Assembly (NCBI GenBank): GCA_947479755.1
Contig: CANKAM010000030.1
Span: 1-43,233, forward strand
Direction of reading: 5' to 3'
Origin: Bacteroidota bacterium
GTDB taxonomy: Bacteria > Bacteroidota > Bacteroidia > SXHM01
Length of the DNA stretch: 43,233 nucleotides
Shown: piece after piece, positions 8,006 to 16,431 of the stretch
Layout: every line of letters starts with the position of its first letter
Position numbering within the stretch: the stretch's first letter is position 1
Translations under genes and position numbers: made by a program
The notes under the pieces: generated by a model
The model's input: the letters and a program-made list of their open reading frames with translations, nothing else
Told to the model about the DNA's origin: nothing
Database searches by the model: none

Positions 8006-8428
8006 TTAAATAGTAGCAATCACTTTCAGTTCAATACCAATAGGTGTAGGTAGACAATTTATTTCCACAGTTGTGCGGCAGGGATGATTGTCTTTAAAAT
8101 AGTCAGCATAAATGCGGTTATAAGTCGCAAAATCATCTTTCATATTGGTGAGGAAAACGGTCACATCTACAATATTATCCCAACTGCTTCCGGCATCTTC
8201 CAGAATATATCTCACATTCGCAAATACAGAGTGGCATTGTTTTTCAATGTCATATGACACAATTTTTCCGTTCGAGTCTAACTCAACTCCCGGAATATTT
8301 TTATTTCCTTTTTCGCGCGGACCAACACCTGACAGAAAAAGCAGGTTACCTACCTTTCGTGCATGGGGATATAATCCCACCGGTTCAGGTGCTTTTGAAG
8401 AATTGATAATTGTCTTTTCGTCAGGCAT
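8006..8428 (-). CDS. RidA/YjgF family protein, 2-aminomuconate deaminase-like
   Basis: 140 residues from the ATG at 8428. The RidA fold is shown by LLFLSGVGPREK, VFANVRYILEDAGSSWDNIVDVTVFLTNM, the conserved Arg in HPCRTTVEI and a C-terminal IELKVIAT. The PVGLYPHARKVGN opening and the GVELDSNGKI insert resemble 2-aminomuconate deaminases of the 3-hydroxyanthranilate pathway more than plain RidA imine hydrolases; that assignment is inferred. The longer frame begins at a TTG (8464) that overlaps a promoter-like TACTTTTA, so ATG 8428 is chosen. Divergent from the dehydrogenase at 8502. Confidence 0.85.
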   Translation of the reverse strand: MPDEKTIINSSKAPEPVGLYPHARKVGNLLFLSGVGPREKGNKNIPGVELDSNGKIVSYDIEKQCHSVFANVRYILEDAGSSWDNIVDVTVFLTNMKDDFATYNRIYADYFKDNHPCRTTVEINCLPTPIGIELKVIATI

Positions 8429-8487
8429 AATTGAGTTCTTTTGCGATTGCGTAAAAGTATGCAAAGATTGATAATTTTACCGCTCTA

Positions 8488-8495
8488 TAATTTTG
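8488..8495 (+). promoter_or_regulatory. -7 promoter box for the SDR dehydrogenase
   Basis: TAATTTTG is an exact TAnnTTTG match, 6 nt before the ATG at 8502, so the transcript would be leaderless or nearly so. An ATTG at 8467-8470, 17 nt upstream, could be the -33 element. It also rules out the in-frame TTG at 8493. Confidence 0.5.
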
Positions 8496-8501
8496 AAAAA
8501 T

Positions 8502-9479
8502 ATGACGAGAAAAGAGAAAGCCATTGTCATTGGTGCTTCCGGACAAATTGGAACTGATTTGGTTGAAAAGTTGCGCGAGCTTTACGGAGTTGACAATGTG
8601 GTAGCTTCGGATATCAAAGGGGCCTCCGACACAGTGATGAATGACGGACCTTTTGAAATTCTTGATGTATTGGATGGAAATAAACTGGCTGAAGTAATTG
8701 AAAAACATAAAATCACCCAGGTTTATTTGTTGGCTGCGTTGCTTTCTGCTACTGCCGAGGCAAAAATAAAATCTGCATGGAGGCTCAATATGGATGGGCT
8801 TTTCAATGTGCTGGATTTAGCCAAAGAAAAAAAGATTGAGAAAATCTTCTGGCCAAGTTCCATCGCTATTTTTGGTCCAAGCACTCCTAAAGTAAAAACA
8901 CCACAAAATACAATTGCAGAGCCCAGCACCGTTTATGGAATAAGTAAATTGGCGGGCGAAAGATGGTGTGAGTATTATTACAAAAAGTTTGGAGTAGATG
9001 TGCGTAGCATACGCTATCCCGGACTGATTGGCTACAAATCAATGCCGGGCGGAGGCACAACAGATTATGCTGTTCAGATTTTTCACGATGCAATTTTGAA
9101 AGGCAATTTTGAATGTTTTCTTGGCAAACAAACAACACTTCCAATGATGTATATGCCAGATGCGATTAAAGCAACAATTGATTTGATGCATGCGCCTTCA
9201 GAAAAATTATCGGCCCGATATGGATATAACATTGCAGGAATGAGTTTTTCTCCAAAAGAAATTGCTGCAGAAGTAAAAAAGCATTTCCCTGATTTTGAAA
9301 TCACTTACAAGCCTGACCACCGTCAGCAGATTGCAGACAGCTGGCCGCATTCAATTGACGATTCATTTGCCCGAATGGAGTGGGGCTGGAACGCAGAGTA
9401 TGATTTAGAAAAAATGACAAACGATATGTTTAAGCATCTTATACCAATGCTTAAGAATCCTGAATTACAAAAACACTAA
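8502..9479 (+). CDS. L-threonine 3-dehydrogenase, SDR (epimerase-like) type
   Basis: 325 residues. NAD-binding Rossmann start AIVIGASGQIGTDLV, then VYLLAALLSATAE, catalytic Ser in FWPSSIAIFGP and Tyr/Lys in VYGISKLAGE, followed by RYPGLIGYKSMPGGGTTDYA. The PGGGTTDYA block and the overall layout match the short-chain UDP-sugar-epimerase-like threonine dehydrogenases described from Flavobacterium and relatives, which oxidise threonine to 2-amino-3-ketobutyrate. The partner ligase Kbl is not nearby. Its stop is 5 nt before the GH1 start, suggesting co-transcription. Confidence 0.88.
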   Translation: MTRKEKAIVIGASGQIGTDLVEKLRELYGVDNVVASDIKGASDTVMNDGPFEILDVLDGNKLAEVIEKHKITQVYLLAALLSATAEAKIKSAWRLNMDGLFNVLDLAKEKKIEKIFWPSSIAIFGPSTPKVKTPQNTIAEPSTVYGISKLAGERWCEYYYKKFGVDVRSIRYPGLIGYKSMPGGGTTDYAVQIFHDAILKGNFECFLGKQTTLPMMYMPDAIKATIDLMHAPSEKLSARYGYNIAGMSFSPKEIAAEVKKHFPDFEITYKPDHRQQIADSWPHSIDDSFARMEWGWNAEYDLEKMTNDMFKHLIPMLKNPELQKH

Positions 9480-9484
9480 ACACC

Positions 9485-10915
9485 ATGAATAGAAGAGAAC
9501 TTCTAAAGGCGCTCGGAGCCACTGCTGCAGGCATTGCATTGCTGCCTCAGTTGAAAGCGATGGGATATTTTGCTCCGGCAGAACTAACAAAATCTGCTTT
9601 CGGTGATGATTTTTTGTGGGGCGTTGCCACAGCTGCCTACCAAATTGAAGGTGGCCATGATGCAGATGGCAAAGGACCTTCGGTGTGGGATACATTTTCG
9701 CATGGCAAGAAAAATATCAAGACGGGAGAGAACGGTGATGTAAGCTGCGATTTCTATGACAGCTATGCTCAAGATATTGATTTTATCCGCCAGATGAATA
9801 TGCAGGTATTTCGTTTTTCAACTGCATGGTCAAGAATATTGCCGCAGGGAACAGGGACAGTAAATCAAAAAGGCTTAGATTTTTATAGTAGAGTAATTGA
9901 TACCTGTTTAGAAAAAGGGCTTCAGCCATGGCTTACAACGTATCACTGGGATATTCCGCAGGCTTTACAGGATAAGGGCGGATGGACAAACCGTGACGTG
10001 CTTGGCTGGTATAATGAATATGTTGAAGTGATAACGAAGGCTTATGGCGACCGTGTAAAAAACTGGATGGTGATGAATGAACCTCTTGCATTTACAGCTA
10101 TTGGTTATTTATTGGGTATTCATGCTCCGGGCGAAAAAGGTTTTAAAAATTTTATTCCTGCAGCACACCATACAACACTTTGTCAGGCCGAAGGCGGAAG
10201 AATAATAAGACGTAATGTGAAAGATGCTAATGTGGGAACTACCTTTTCCTGCTCATCCATTGAGCCATTTAAGGGAAAAGATGTTCATGCAAAAACAGTG
10301 GAACGCTGGGATGCAATGGTCAACCGTCTTTTTATAGAACCTGCATTAGGAATGGGCTATCCAATGGAGTCATTGCCTGCAATAAAAAAAGTTGAAAAAT
10401 ATATGCAACCCGGTGATGAAGAAAATATGAAATTTGATTTTGATTTTATCGGTGTTCAGAATTATACACGGGAAATTGCACGGGCAAATTTTATTATCCC
10501 GTATATGAAAGGGTTAGAAGTTCCAGCAAAAAGAAGACATGTGGAAACAACTGAAATGGGTTGGGAAGTTTACCCGGAAGGAATTTATAAAGTGCTGAAA
10601 AAATTTGCTGCTTACCCGGGCGTAAAGAAATTATATGTTACTGAAAACGGTTGTGCTTTTCCTGATGTGGTGGAGAATGGAAGAGTGCACGATGCAAAAC
10701 GCGTTCAGTTTTTTAAAGATTATTTAGCTCAGGTTCTTCGTGCAAAAAATGAAGGAGTAAATGTGCAAGGCTATTTTGTGTGGACCTTGATGGACAATTT
10801 TGAATGGGCCGAAGGTTATAAAACCCGATTCGGTCTGGTACACGTTGATTTTAAAACACAGCAACGAATTATGAAAGATTCTGCTCTGTGGTTTAAAGAA
10901 TTTTTGGCAGATTAG
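9485..10915 (+). CDS. Glycoside hydrolase family 1 beta-glucosidase with Tat-like signal
   Basis: 476 residues. The N-terminus MNRRELLKALGATAAGIALLP is a twin-arginine-type signal; most GH1 enzymes are cytosolic. The mature part starts FLWGVATAAYQIEGG, the N-terminal GH1 signature. The acid/base Glu is E199 in MNEP and the nucleophile is E387 in YVTENG; the aglycone-side WTLMDNFEWAEGYKTRFGLV is also present. All catalytic residues are intact, so a retaining beta-glycosidase, probably beta-glucosidase, exported folded to the periplasm. Downstream is an inverted repeat that may act as terminator. Confidence 0.93.
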   Translation: MNRRELLKALGATAAGIALLPQLKAMGYFAPAELTKSAFGDDFLWGVATAAYQIEGGHDADGKGPSVWDTFSHGKKNIKTGENGDVSCDFYDSYAQDIDFIRQMNMQVFRFSTAWSRILPQGTGTVNQKGLDFYSRVIDTCLEKGLQPWLTTYHWDIPQALQDKGGWTNRDVLGWYNEYVEVITKAYGDRVKNWMVMNEPLAFTAIGYLLGIHAPGEKGFKNFIPAAHHTTLCQAEGGRIIRRNVKDANVGTTFSCSSIEPFKGKDVHAKTVERWDAMVNRLFIEPALGMGYPMESLPAIKKVEKYMQPGDEENMKFDFDFIGVQNYTREIARANFIIPYMKGLEVPAKRRHVETTEMGWEVYPEGIYKVLKKFAAYPGVKKLYVTENGCAFPDVVENGRVHDAKRVQFFKDYLAQVLRAKNEGVNVQGYFVWTLMDNFEWAEGYKTRFGLVHVDFKTQQRIMKDSALWFKEFLAD

Positions 10916-10927
10916 ATTTTTAAAATG

Positions 10928-10980
10928 TTGCCACAGATTACACAGATTCAATCTGTACTAATTTGTGTAATCTGTGGCAA
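10928..10980. repeat. 21-bp inverted repeat of the CACAGATT family (copy 2)
   Basis: Arms 10928-10948 and 10960-10980 pair at 20 of 21 positions around an 11-nt loop. The outer TTGCCAC..GATT and its complement are shared with the copy at 2405-2463. Between the convergent GH1 and thioesterase genes, where it could serve as a terminator. Confidence 0.85.
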
Positions 10981-10985
10981 AAAAT

Positions 10986-11498
10986 CTAACGCGAGAATAA
11001 AGCCTTTAACTCCGTTGCATCTTCAGGTTTCATTTTTCCGGCAAGTATTAAACTCAGTTGTCTCCTTCTTAATGCACTTTCATATCGTTCTATTTCTAAA
11101 TCAGTTTCGGGAACAATTTCGGGAACATTGATTGGTCGCCCCACTTGGTCAACTGCAACGAAAGTGTAAATGGCTTCATTGCATTTTTTCTTCTCACTGG
11201 TAACGGTGCTTTCCACCCAAACATCAATAAAAATCTCCATGCTGGAAGAGAATGCACGAGATATTTTTGATTCAAGCGTAACGATTTCTCCAAGCTTTAT
11301 TGGCTGATTAAAGTTTACATTATTTACAGATGCAGTTACAACAACGCGACCGCAGTGGCGCTGAGCAGTAATTGCAGCAGCAATGTCCATCCAGTGCAGA
11401 AGTTTTCCGCCCATCAGGTTGCCAAGTGTATTAGTGTCATTTGGCAAAACCATTTCTGTTAAAACTGCAAGTGATTCTTTCGGTGTTTTCTTTTTCAT
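10986..11498 (-). CDS. Hotdog-fold acyl-CoA thioesterase
   Basis: 170 residues from ATG 11498. Signature PNDTNTLGNLMGGKLLHWMDIAAAITAQRH contains the Asn/Asp and the GG-x-hotdog-helix motif of the YciA/ACOT group; VVTASVNNVNFNQPIKLGEIVTLESK forms the central strands. It hydrolyses acyl-CoA in the cytosol; chain preference is unknown. An Arg-rich C-terminal tail follows. The frame stays open to 11546 only because it runs into the terminator of the upstream gene; the -7 box at 11503-11510 fixes the start at 11498. Confidence 0.9.
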   Translation of the reverse strand: MKKKTPKESLAVLTEMVLPNDTNTLGNLMGGKLLHWMDIAAAITAQRHCGRVVVTASVNNVNFNQPIKLGEIVTLESKISRAFSSSMEIFIDVWVESTVTSEKKKCNEAIYTFVAVDQVGRPINVPEIVPETDLEIERYESALRRRQLSLILAGKMKPEDATELKALFSR

Positions 11499-11502
11499 GG
11501 TG

Positions 11503-11510
11503 CAAAGATA
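11503..11510 (-). promoter_or_regulatory. -7 promoter box for the thioesterase
   Basis: Minus-strand TATCTTTG is an exact consensus match ending 4 nt before the ATG at 11498, implying a leaderless transcript. No -33 TTTG is seen at proper spacing. Confidence 0.5.
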
Positions 11511-11519
11511 ATCAGCTAC

Positions 11520-11560
11520 AAATAAAAAGCCCCTTGCAATTTGCAAGGGGCTTTTTATTT
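11520..11560 (-). terminator. Intrinsic terminator downstream of the T9SS cargo gene
   Basis: A long stem with core GCCCCTTGC (11529-11537) pairing with GCAAGGGGC (11543-11551), extended by A/T tracts on both sides. It follows the stop at 11576 by 16 nt on the minus strand. Confidence 0.9.
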
Positions 11561-11575
11561 AAAGATAAAACAGTG

Positions 11576-12655
11576 TTATTTGGTAACAACCATTTTCTTT
11601 GTAAGTCTGTTTCCGTTAGCTTTCAAAGAGTAGTAGTAAGTACCTGCAGCAAGTTTTGTGTTCTCGATGCTGATGCTGTGACGACCGGCAGTTTTTTCAC
11701 CTTCATTAATCACAACTGCTTTTCTTCCGTGAACATCAAAAATCTCCAGTTCAACAGCGGTTGTATATTTTTCCAACTCATATTGAATAACTGTGTTTCC
11801 GTTCATTGGGTTAGGGTTGTTTTGGCTCAATTTTAGGCCGTTGAAAAATTCAAGACTTTCAACACCGATGAAGTTCTCGTCAATTACAGCAAAAATGGCG
11901 ATGTCGTTATCAACGTCATCAGTTCCGCTTGCGCTGAATGCGAAGTCAGTAACATACCATGAACCTTGGAATTTGTGGAATGCATAGTCTAATCCGTCAG
12001 CATCACCAATCTGGTCGCAAAGCAATCCTGCAGTATCTTGAGCTGCGTTCAGGTTTGTGAAATCAACAGAAACAGCAAAATCAGTTCCGTTAATGAATAC
12101 CGGAGTTGGGAAAGTAATAACGTTCCAATTTCCGAAAGTTGTGTCAATATCATCAAAGAAATAATCCTGTGATCCAAGTAATTGATTTGGTCCCGGTGAG
12201 TTTACTGCTTGTCCGCCTGCACCGTCTGTATTACGTGCTTTGTTTGCAGCCATACTGTAAACTTTTACTACTGCTTTTGAAGTAGCGCTTCCTGATACTC
12301 CTGTTTTCCCTGTGAAAAGTAACAGAACTTCTTCAATTCCTAAAGTTGATTGATTAACGTTCAGGTAACCTTGAGCGCACTCGTTTAAACCGTCAGCATT
12401 GTTTCCGTAAACCCAGCCACCACCTTGGTAACCGAAAGCTACAACTTCACCGCTGATACCGGCAAATATAGGAGCAAAATTTCCTGAATCAACCCATCCT
12501 GCAGTGTCAGTAGGAAGAGCTGATTGTGCAGGGTTGCTTACAGGAACCGGCATTACTCGTTTAATTACACCCTTGTTTTGTGTTTGCAATGTTCCCTGTG
12601 CAAATACCGTTGCACCTGAAATTAACATTGCTGTCATTAAGTAGATTTTTTTCAT
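11576..12655 (-). CDS. Secreted protein with T9SS type A sorting domain
   Basis: 359 residues. Signal peptide MKKIYLMTAMLISGATVFAQ. The middle is an acidic, Gly-rich beta domain without a family I recognise (WVDSGNFAPIF; a GNADGLNECAQGY region; paired Cys are few). The last ~85 residues are a classical type A sorting domain: LSQNNPNPMNGNTVIQYEL, EIFDVHGRK, and LAAGTYYYSLKANG ending KKMVVTK. It should cross the outer membrane through T9SS and be released or anchored. It has the best promoter in the window and its own terminator, so it is probably a well-expressed monocistronic gene. Confidence 0.9.
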   Translation of the reverse strand: MKKIYLMTAMLISGATVFAQGTLQTQNKGVIKRVMPVPVSNPAQSALPTDTAGWVDSGNFAPIFAGISGEVVAFGYQGGGWVYGNNADGLNECAQGYLNVNQSTLGIEEVLLLFTGKTGVSGSATSKAVVKVYSMAANKARNTDGAGGQAVNSPGPNQLLGSQDYFFDDIDTTFGNWNVITFPTPVFINGTDFAVSVDFTNLNAAQDTAGLLCDQIGDADGLDYAFHKFQGSWYVTDFAFSASGTDDVDNDIAIFAVIDENFIGVESLEFFNGLKLSQNNPNPMNGNTVIQYELEKYTTAVELEIFDVHGRKAVVINEGEKTAGRHSISIENTKLAAGTYYYSLKANGNRLTKKMVVTK

Positions 12656-12701
12656 TTTTTTTATTTGATTGATTAATAGTTGATTTTTTAAGTCAGGATG
12701 G

Positions 12702-12731
12702 CAAAAGTAAACCTTTTTTATTCAGAACAAA
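12702..12731 (-). promoter_or_regulatory. Bacteroidota promoter (TTTG / TAnnTTTG)
   Basis: On the minus strand TTTG (12731-12728), an 18-nt spacer, then TACTTTTG (12709-12702). Both elements and the spacing fit the primary sigma consensus. The leader to the ATG at 12655 is about 42 nt. Confidence 0.8.
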
Positions 12732-12835
12732 ATCCTGAAAAGATAAAATTAATGTCATGATTTTGTCGGACAAGCTTGCTAAAAAACAGAACGGCTTAAA
12801 ATCCTTAATATTGCAACCCTAAAAACCAAATAGAA

Positions 12836-13804
12836 ATGCTACACCGTCCGCGCAGATTAAGAAAGAACGCAATTATAAGAAATGCCGTTGCTGAAACAAG
12901 ATTAAGCAAAGACATGTTTGTTTACCCGTATTTTGTTACCAGTGGAAAAAACATTGCTGAGCCTATAAAAGCCATGCCCGGAGTTTTTCATTTTTCAGTT
13001 GACAGGCTTTTAAAAGATGTTGAGAAAGGATTGAAATATGGAATCAATAAAGTGTTGCTTTTTGGTGTTGGTGAAACAAAAACAAAAGATGCCTCGTCTG
13101 CTTCTGACAAAAATTCAATAGTTGCAAAAGCAGTTCGCGAACTGAAAAATAAATTCGGTGATGACTTGTATGTGATTACCGATGTCTGCGTTTGTGCCTA
13201 TACTACGCATGGGCATTGCGGAATTCTGGAACACGAGTATGTACAGAATGATAAGAGTGTGGATGTTTTGGCAAAAATGGCATTGGCTCATGCACAGGCC
13301 GGAGCAGATATGGTAGCGCCTTCTGATATGATGGATGGTCGAGTGCTTGCTATTCGAGAAACATTAGACAAAAATGGTTTTGAGAATACAGCAATCATGT
13401 CGTACTCCACAAAGTTTGCTTCTGCTTATTATGGTCCTTTTCGAGAGGCTGCCGATTCTTCTCCTTCGCATGGCGACCGCAAATCATACCAGATGGATTT
13501 CCGCAACGGAAGAGAAGCGCTGCAGGAATCTCTGATTGATGAAAACGAAGGTGCCGATATTCTGATGGTAAAACCGGCTCTAGCTTACTTAGATGTAATT
13601 CGCGAATTAAGAGATAACACCTTGTTGCCAATTGCCTGCTACAATGTTTCAGGAGAATACAGCATGGTAAAAGTCGCTGCTAAACAAGGTCTGGTTGACG
13701 AACAAAAAATTGTGATGGAAAATATGTATGCCTTTGCCCGTGCCGGTGCAGGTATAATTATTACCTACCACGCCAAAGATATTTTAGAAAAGGGCTGGCT
13801 TTAA
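12836..13804 (+). CDS. hemB: Porphobilinogen synthase (delta-aminolevulinate dehydratase)
   Basis: 322 residues. Condenses two 5-aminolevulinate into porphobilinogen for heme synthesis. Zinc-type Cys cluster DVCVCAYTTHGHCGIL, then APSDMMDGRV, the first active Lys in SYSTKFASAYYGPFREA, the second (Schiff base) Lys in LMVKPALAYLDVIRE, and CYNVSGEYSMVK. All expected residues are present. hemW lies 1.5 kb away on the other strand. A palindrome begins at the base after the stop codon. Confidence 0.97.
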   Translation: MLHRPRRLRKNAIIRNAVAETRLSKDMFVYPYFVTSGKNIAEPIKAMPGVFHFSVDRLLKDVEKGLKYGINKVLLFGVGETKTKDASSASDKNSIVAKAVRELKNKFGDDLYVITDVCVCAYTTHGHCGILEHEYVQNDKSVDVLAKMALAHAQAGADMVAPSDMMDGRVLAIRETLDKNGFENTAIMSYSTKFASAYYGPFREAADSSPSHGDRKSYQMDFRNGREALQESLIDENEGADILMVKPALAYLDVIRELRDNTLLPIACYNVSGEYSMVKVAAKQGLVDEQKIVMENMYAFARAGAGIIITYHAKDILEKGWL

Positions 13805-13823
13805 CCCTCTCCTTTGGAGAGGG
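13805..13823. repeat. Palindrome CCCTCTCC/GGAGAGGG, likely dispersed repeat acting as terminator
   Basis: Perfect 8-bp stem with a TTT loop directly after the hemB stop, followed by AAGGGTGAGG. The leading AACCCTCTCC recurs at 35723-35732, next to another small hairpin. It separates the convergent hemB and DUF502 genes. Confidence 0.75.
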
Positions 13824-13835
13824 AAGGGTGAGGCT

Positions 13836-14390
13836 TTATTTCTCCACCTCGGTAACTCCACCCGAAACAATAAACTTCATCACTTCTGAAGAAGGCACAT
13901 TCACTTCGCGCACATTTTCTTGCGGAACTATAAAAACGTTGCCCGAAAAATTGTAAGAGTGCGGAAGATAAACGGCTACAAATTCTGGTCCCATGCCCAG
14001 TTCCGATAAATCTTTTTGGGTTACAAAACCAAGTTTATAGACCTCGGCATCTTTATTCATTTTCACAATAACCGGTTTGCTGAAACGTTTTTTATTGTCA
14101 ACAAATGCAGCAATCAAATCTTTTACAGAGCCGTAAATTAGTTTTACCAACGGAGTTTTTTCAATCCAGTGTTCAATAAAATCGACAAAAGGTTTGTTAA
14201 GGAATAGTGGACTCAGATAACCAACCAGTGTTATCACTACTATAATAATTACAAATCCCAATCCCGGAATTTCAATCGGAATTATTCCGTCAATGGCTTT
14301 GAATATGAAATAGATTACATAAATAGTCACGGTCATAGGCACTATGTAGAGCAGCCCTTGAAGAAAATAGCGTAATAATCGTTTTCCCAT
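13836..14390 (-). CDS. DUF502 membrane protein
   Basis: 184 residues. Two hydrophobic segments (about 8-31 and 42-64), then the conserved cytosolic/periplasmic part: IEKTPLVKLIYGSVKDLIAAF, VYLPHSYNFSGNVFIVP and SSEVMKFIVSGG are hallmarks of DUF502. Function is not known; plant relatives are LCV-like. It is the last gene of a three-gene minus-strand unit, starting 2 nt after the MmcQ/YjbR stop. Confidence 0.88.
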   Translation of the reverse strand: MGKRLLRYFLQGLLYIVPMTVTIYVIYFIFKAIDGIIPIEIPGLGFVIIIVVITLVGYLSPLFLNKPFVDFIEHWIEKTPLVKLIYGSVKDLIAAFVDNKKRFSKPVIVKMNKDAEVYKLGFVTQKDLSELGMGPEFVAVYLPHSYNFSGNVFIVPQENVREVNVPSSEVMKFIVSGGVTEVEK

Positions 14391-14392
14391 TT

Positions 14393-14746
14393 TTATAAAT
14401 TTTTTAAATGTTGTTGTTGTGTTTTTGTCAGACTTTTTTCAACCAGATTGTATGAATCTTCAATCCATTTTTTTGCATCTAAATCAGAAATTGACCCATC
14501 AAAGTAAATAGTATTCCAATGCTTTTTGTTCATGTGATAACCGGGTTTTACTCCTGAATATTTTTCGCGCAGTTCAATTGCTTTTTCGGGATCGCATTTG
14601 AGGTTCACAGTGAATTCTCCCTCTGTACTTGTAAGTGCAAAAATTTTACCCAAAACTTTAAAAACTAAAACTGTGTCGTCAAAAGGAAAACTTTCTTCCG
14701 CACCTTTTTTCTTTAAACAATATTCACGCAATTCTTCAATATTCAT
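14393..14746 (-). CDS. MmcQ/YjbR family protein
   Basis: 117 residues matching the whole MmcQ/YjbR fold: MNIEELREYCLKKKGAEESFPFD at the start, KVLGKIFAL, and PGYHMNKKHWNTIYFDG. This fold resembles a CyaY-like or DNA-binding arrangement; the role is not established. Start ATG overlaps the Lrp-type regulator's stop by one base (TAATG), implying coupled translation. Confidence 0.9.
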   Translation of the reverse strand: MNIEELREYCLKKKGAEESFPFDDTVLVFKVLGKIFALTSTEGEFTVNLKCDPEKAIELREKYSGVKPGYHMNKKHWNTIYFDGSISDLDAKKWIEDSYNLVEKSLTKTQQQHLKNL

Positions 14747-15219
14747 TACTCATAATTAAGTGGAAGCACCGGTGATTTTTTCACTTCACTTAGAATAACA
14801 TTTGTTTGCATTTGGCCGATATCAGCTATTTTGCTGAGTTTTTCACCAATCAATTTTTCAAAAGAAGGAATGTCTTTTACCACCACTTTCAGCAAGTAAT
14901 CATAGTTGCCGGTTACCTGATAACACTCTACAATTTCATCAATTTTATTAATCTGTTTTTTGAAATTTGAAATGGCATTATCCTTCTGCCTCACCAGCGA
15001 AACCTGTATCATGGCTTTAATTCCAAGCGCAACCGCTTTTTCTTCCACCACTGCGTGATAGCTTTTTATAATGCCTGAGTTTTCTAACTTCTTTACTCTC
15101 TCTAAAGTTGGAGCAGGTGATAGCCCAATCTCGTTAGAAAGTTGAACGTTGGTTTTGCGCCCGTTTTCCTGCAAAAGTTTCAAAATCTTCAAATCAATTT
15201 TGTCTAAGTTTACTTCCAT
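14746..15219 (-). CDS. Lrp/AsnC family transcriptional regulator
   Basis: 157 residues. N-terminal helix-turn-helix (LDKIDLKILKLLQENGRKTNVQLSNEIGLSPAPTLERVKKLE) and C-terminal RAM/ACT-like ligand domain (YQVTGNYDYLLKVVVKDI). These sense amino acids and form octamers. It heads the unit with MmcQ/YjbR and DUF502. A near-consensus -7 box, TACCTTTA, lies about 15 nt upstream on the minus strand. Targets cannot be read from the sequence. Confidence 0.93.
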   Translation of the reverse strand: MEVNLDKIDLKILKLLQENGRKTNVQLSNEIGLSPAPTLERVKKLENSGIIKSYHAVVEEKAVALGIKAMIQVSLVRQKDNAISNFKKQINKIDEIVECYQVTGNYDYLLKVVVKDIPSFEKLIGEKLSKIADIGQMQTNVILSEVKKSPVLPLNYE

Positions 15220-15302
15220 ATAATTTTATTTAAAGGTAAAATTCGAAATAATATTTTTAAAATCCGGCTAAAACTAATGAAATAAAATACATTATTCTGT
15301 AA

Positions 15303-16430
15303 TCAGGCAAAAAAATCGGAACTTATTCTGTCTGCAATCAATTTTCCTTGGTTGGTGAGAATTAAGTGATTTTCTTTTTGAATGATTTTATCAGAATTGA
15401 GATAAATTTTTGCTTCTGTTAAAAGTGTGTTTAAATGGTTTTCTCCAAATTCTGTTTTTACTTTTTCAAGACTAATTCCTGTTGAGGTTCTCAAACCTGT
15501 CATCATGTATTCATTGAATTTTTGCTCAAGTGTAAGCGTTTCCTTTTCACTTGGAATTTTGTTTTCGGCAATAGACTGGATGTACCTGAAATTGTTGGAA
15601 ACATTCCATTGGCGAGCGTTTCCGTCAAATGAATGAGCAGAAGGACCTAGACCTAAATACTTAATTCCCTTCCAGTAATTGCTGTTGTGACGCGAGTGAA
15701 AACCGGGTTTGCAGAAATTAGAAATTTCGTAATGCTCATATCCATTTTTTGCGGCCTCGTCCATCAGAATTAAAAACTGTTCAGCCGATTGTTCTTCATC
15801 AACAGGTTTTACTTTTCCTTTTTTGATGTGACTTTCTAGCGGAGTTTTTTCTTCAACAGTTAATGAATAAGAAGAGAGATGCGGAATATCATAACTGAAA
15901 ACCTTTGCAAGATTTTTTCTCCAGTTTTCGTCACTCAATCCGGGTGTGCCGTATATCAAATCAGCCGTTATGTTTTCAAATCCGGCTTGCTGACTTTCCT
16001 TAATACAGTTTTCGGCAAGTTGAGCAGTATGCGCACGGTTCATCAAATTTAAATCAGCCTCAAAAAAACTCTGAATGCCAATGCTCAAGCGGTTTACGGG
16101 TGATGACTTTAATTCCTGTAATTTTAGTTTACTCAAATCATCAGGGTTTGCTTCGAGAGTAATTTCAGCATTTTTTGCAATGCTGAAATTATCATAAAGA
16201 GTTTTAAAAATCTTGTCAAGTTCTTTTGCTGAAAGCAGGGAAGGAGTTCCTCCGCCAAAATAAACAGTTTCAACTTTTGCATCTTCTCCGAGGTAATTTT
16301 TTTGCAGTTCTATCTCACGAATCAAAGAAGAAAGAAAAGCATCTTTACTTTTCAAAGAAGTTGAAAAATGAAAGTCGCAATAAGAACAAGCCTGTTTACA
16401 AAAAGGAATATGAATGTAAATACCAGACAT
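15303..16430 (-). CDS. hemW: Radical SAM heme chaperone HemW
   Basis: 375 residues. Opens with YIHIPFCKQACSYCDFHF, the CxxxCxYC radical-SAM cluster motif in the HemW form (Phe after the last Cys rather than the extra HemN Cys). Then YFGGGTPSLL, LEANPDD, RLSIGIQSF, DLIYGTPG, and HNSNYW plus LGLGPSAHSF in the C-terminal HemN-C region. HemW delivers heme to target proteins rather than oxidising coproporphyrinogen. It starts 1 nt after the histidine kinase stop, so both are probably one transcript. Confidence 0.95.
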   Translation of the reverse strand: MSGIYIHIPFCKQACSYCDFHFSTSLKSKDAFLSSLIREIELQKNYLGEDAKVETVYFGGGTPSLLSAKELDKIFKTLYDNFSIAKNAEITLEANPDDLSKLKLQELKSSPVNRLSIGIQSFFEADLNLMNRAHTAQLAENCIKESQQAGFENITADLIYGTPGLSDENWRKNLAKVFSYDIPHLSSYSLTVEEKTPLESHIKKGKVKPVDEEQSAEQFLILMDEAAKNGYEHYEISNFCKPGFHSRHNSNYWKGIKYLGLGPSAHSFDGNARQWNVSNNFRYIQSIAENKIPSEKETLTLEQKFNEYMMTGLRTSTGISLEKVKTEFGENHLNTLLTEAKIYLNSDKIIQKENHLILTNQGKLIADRISSDFFA

Positions 16431-16431
16431 T

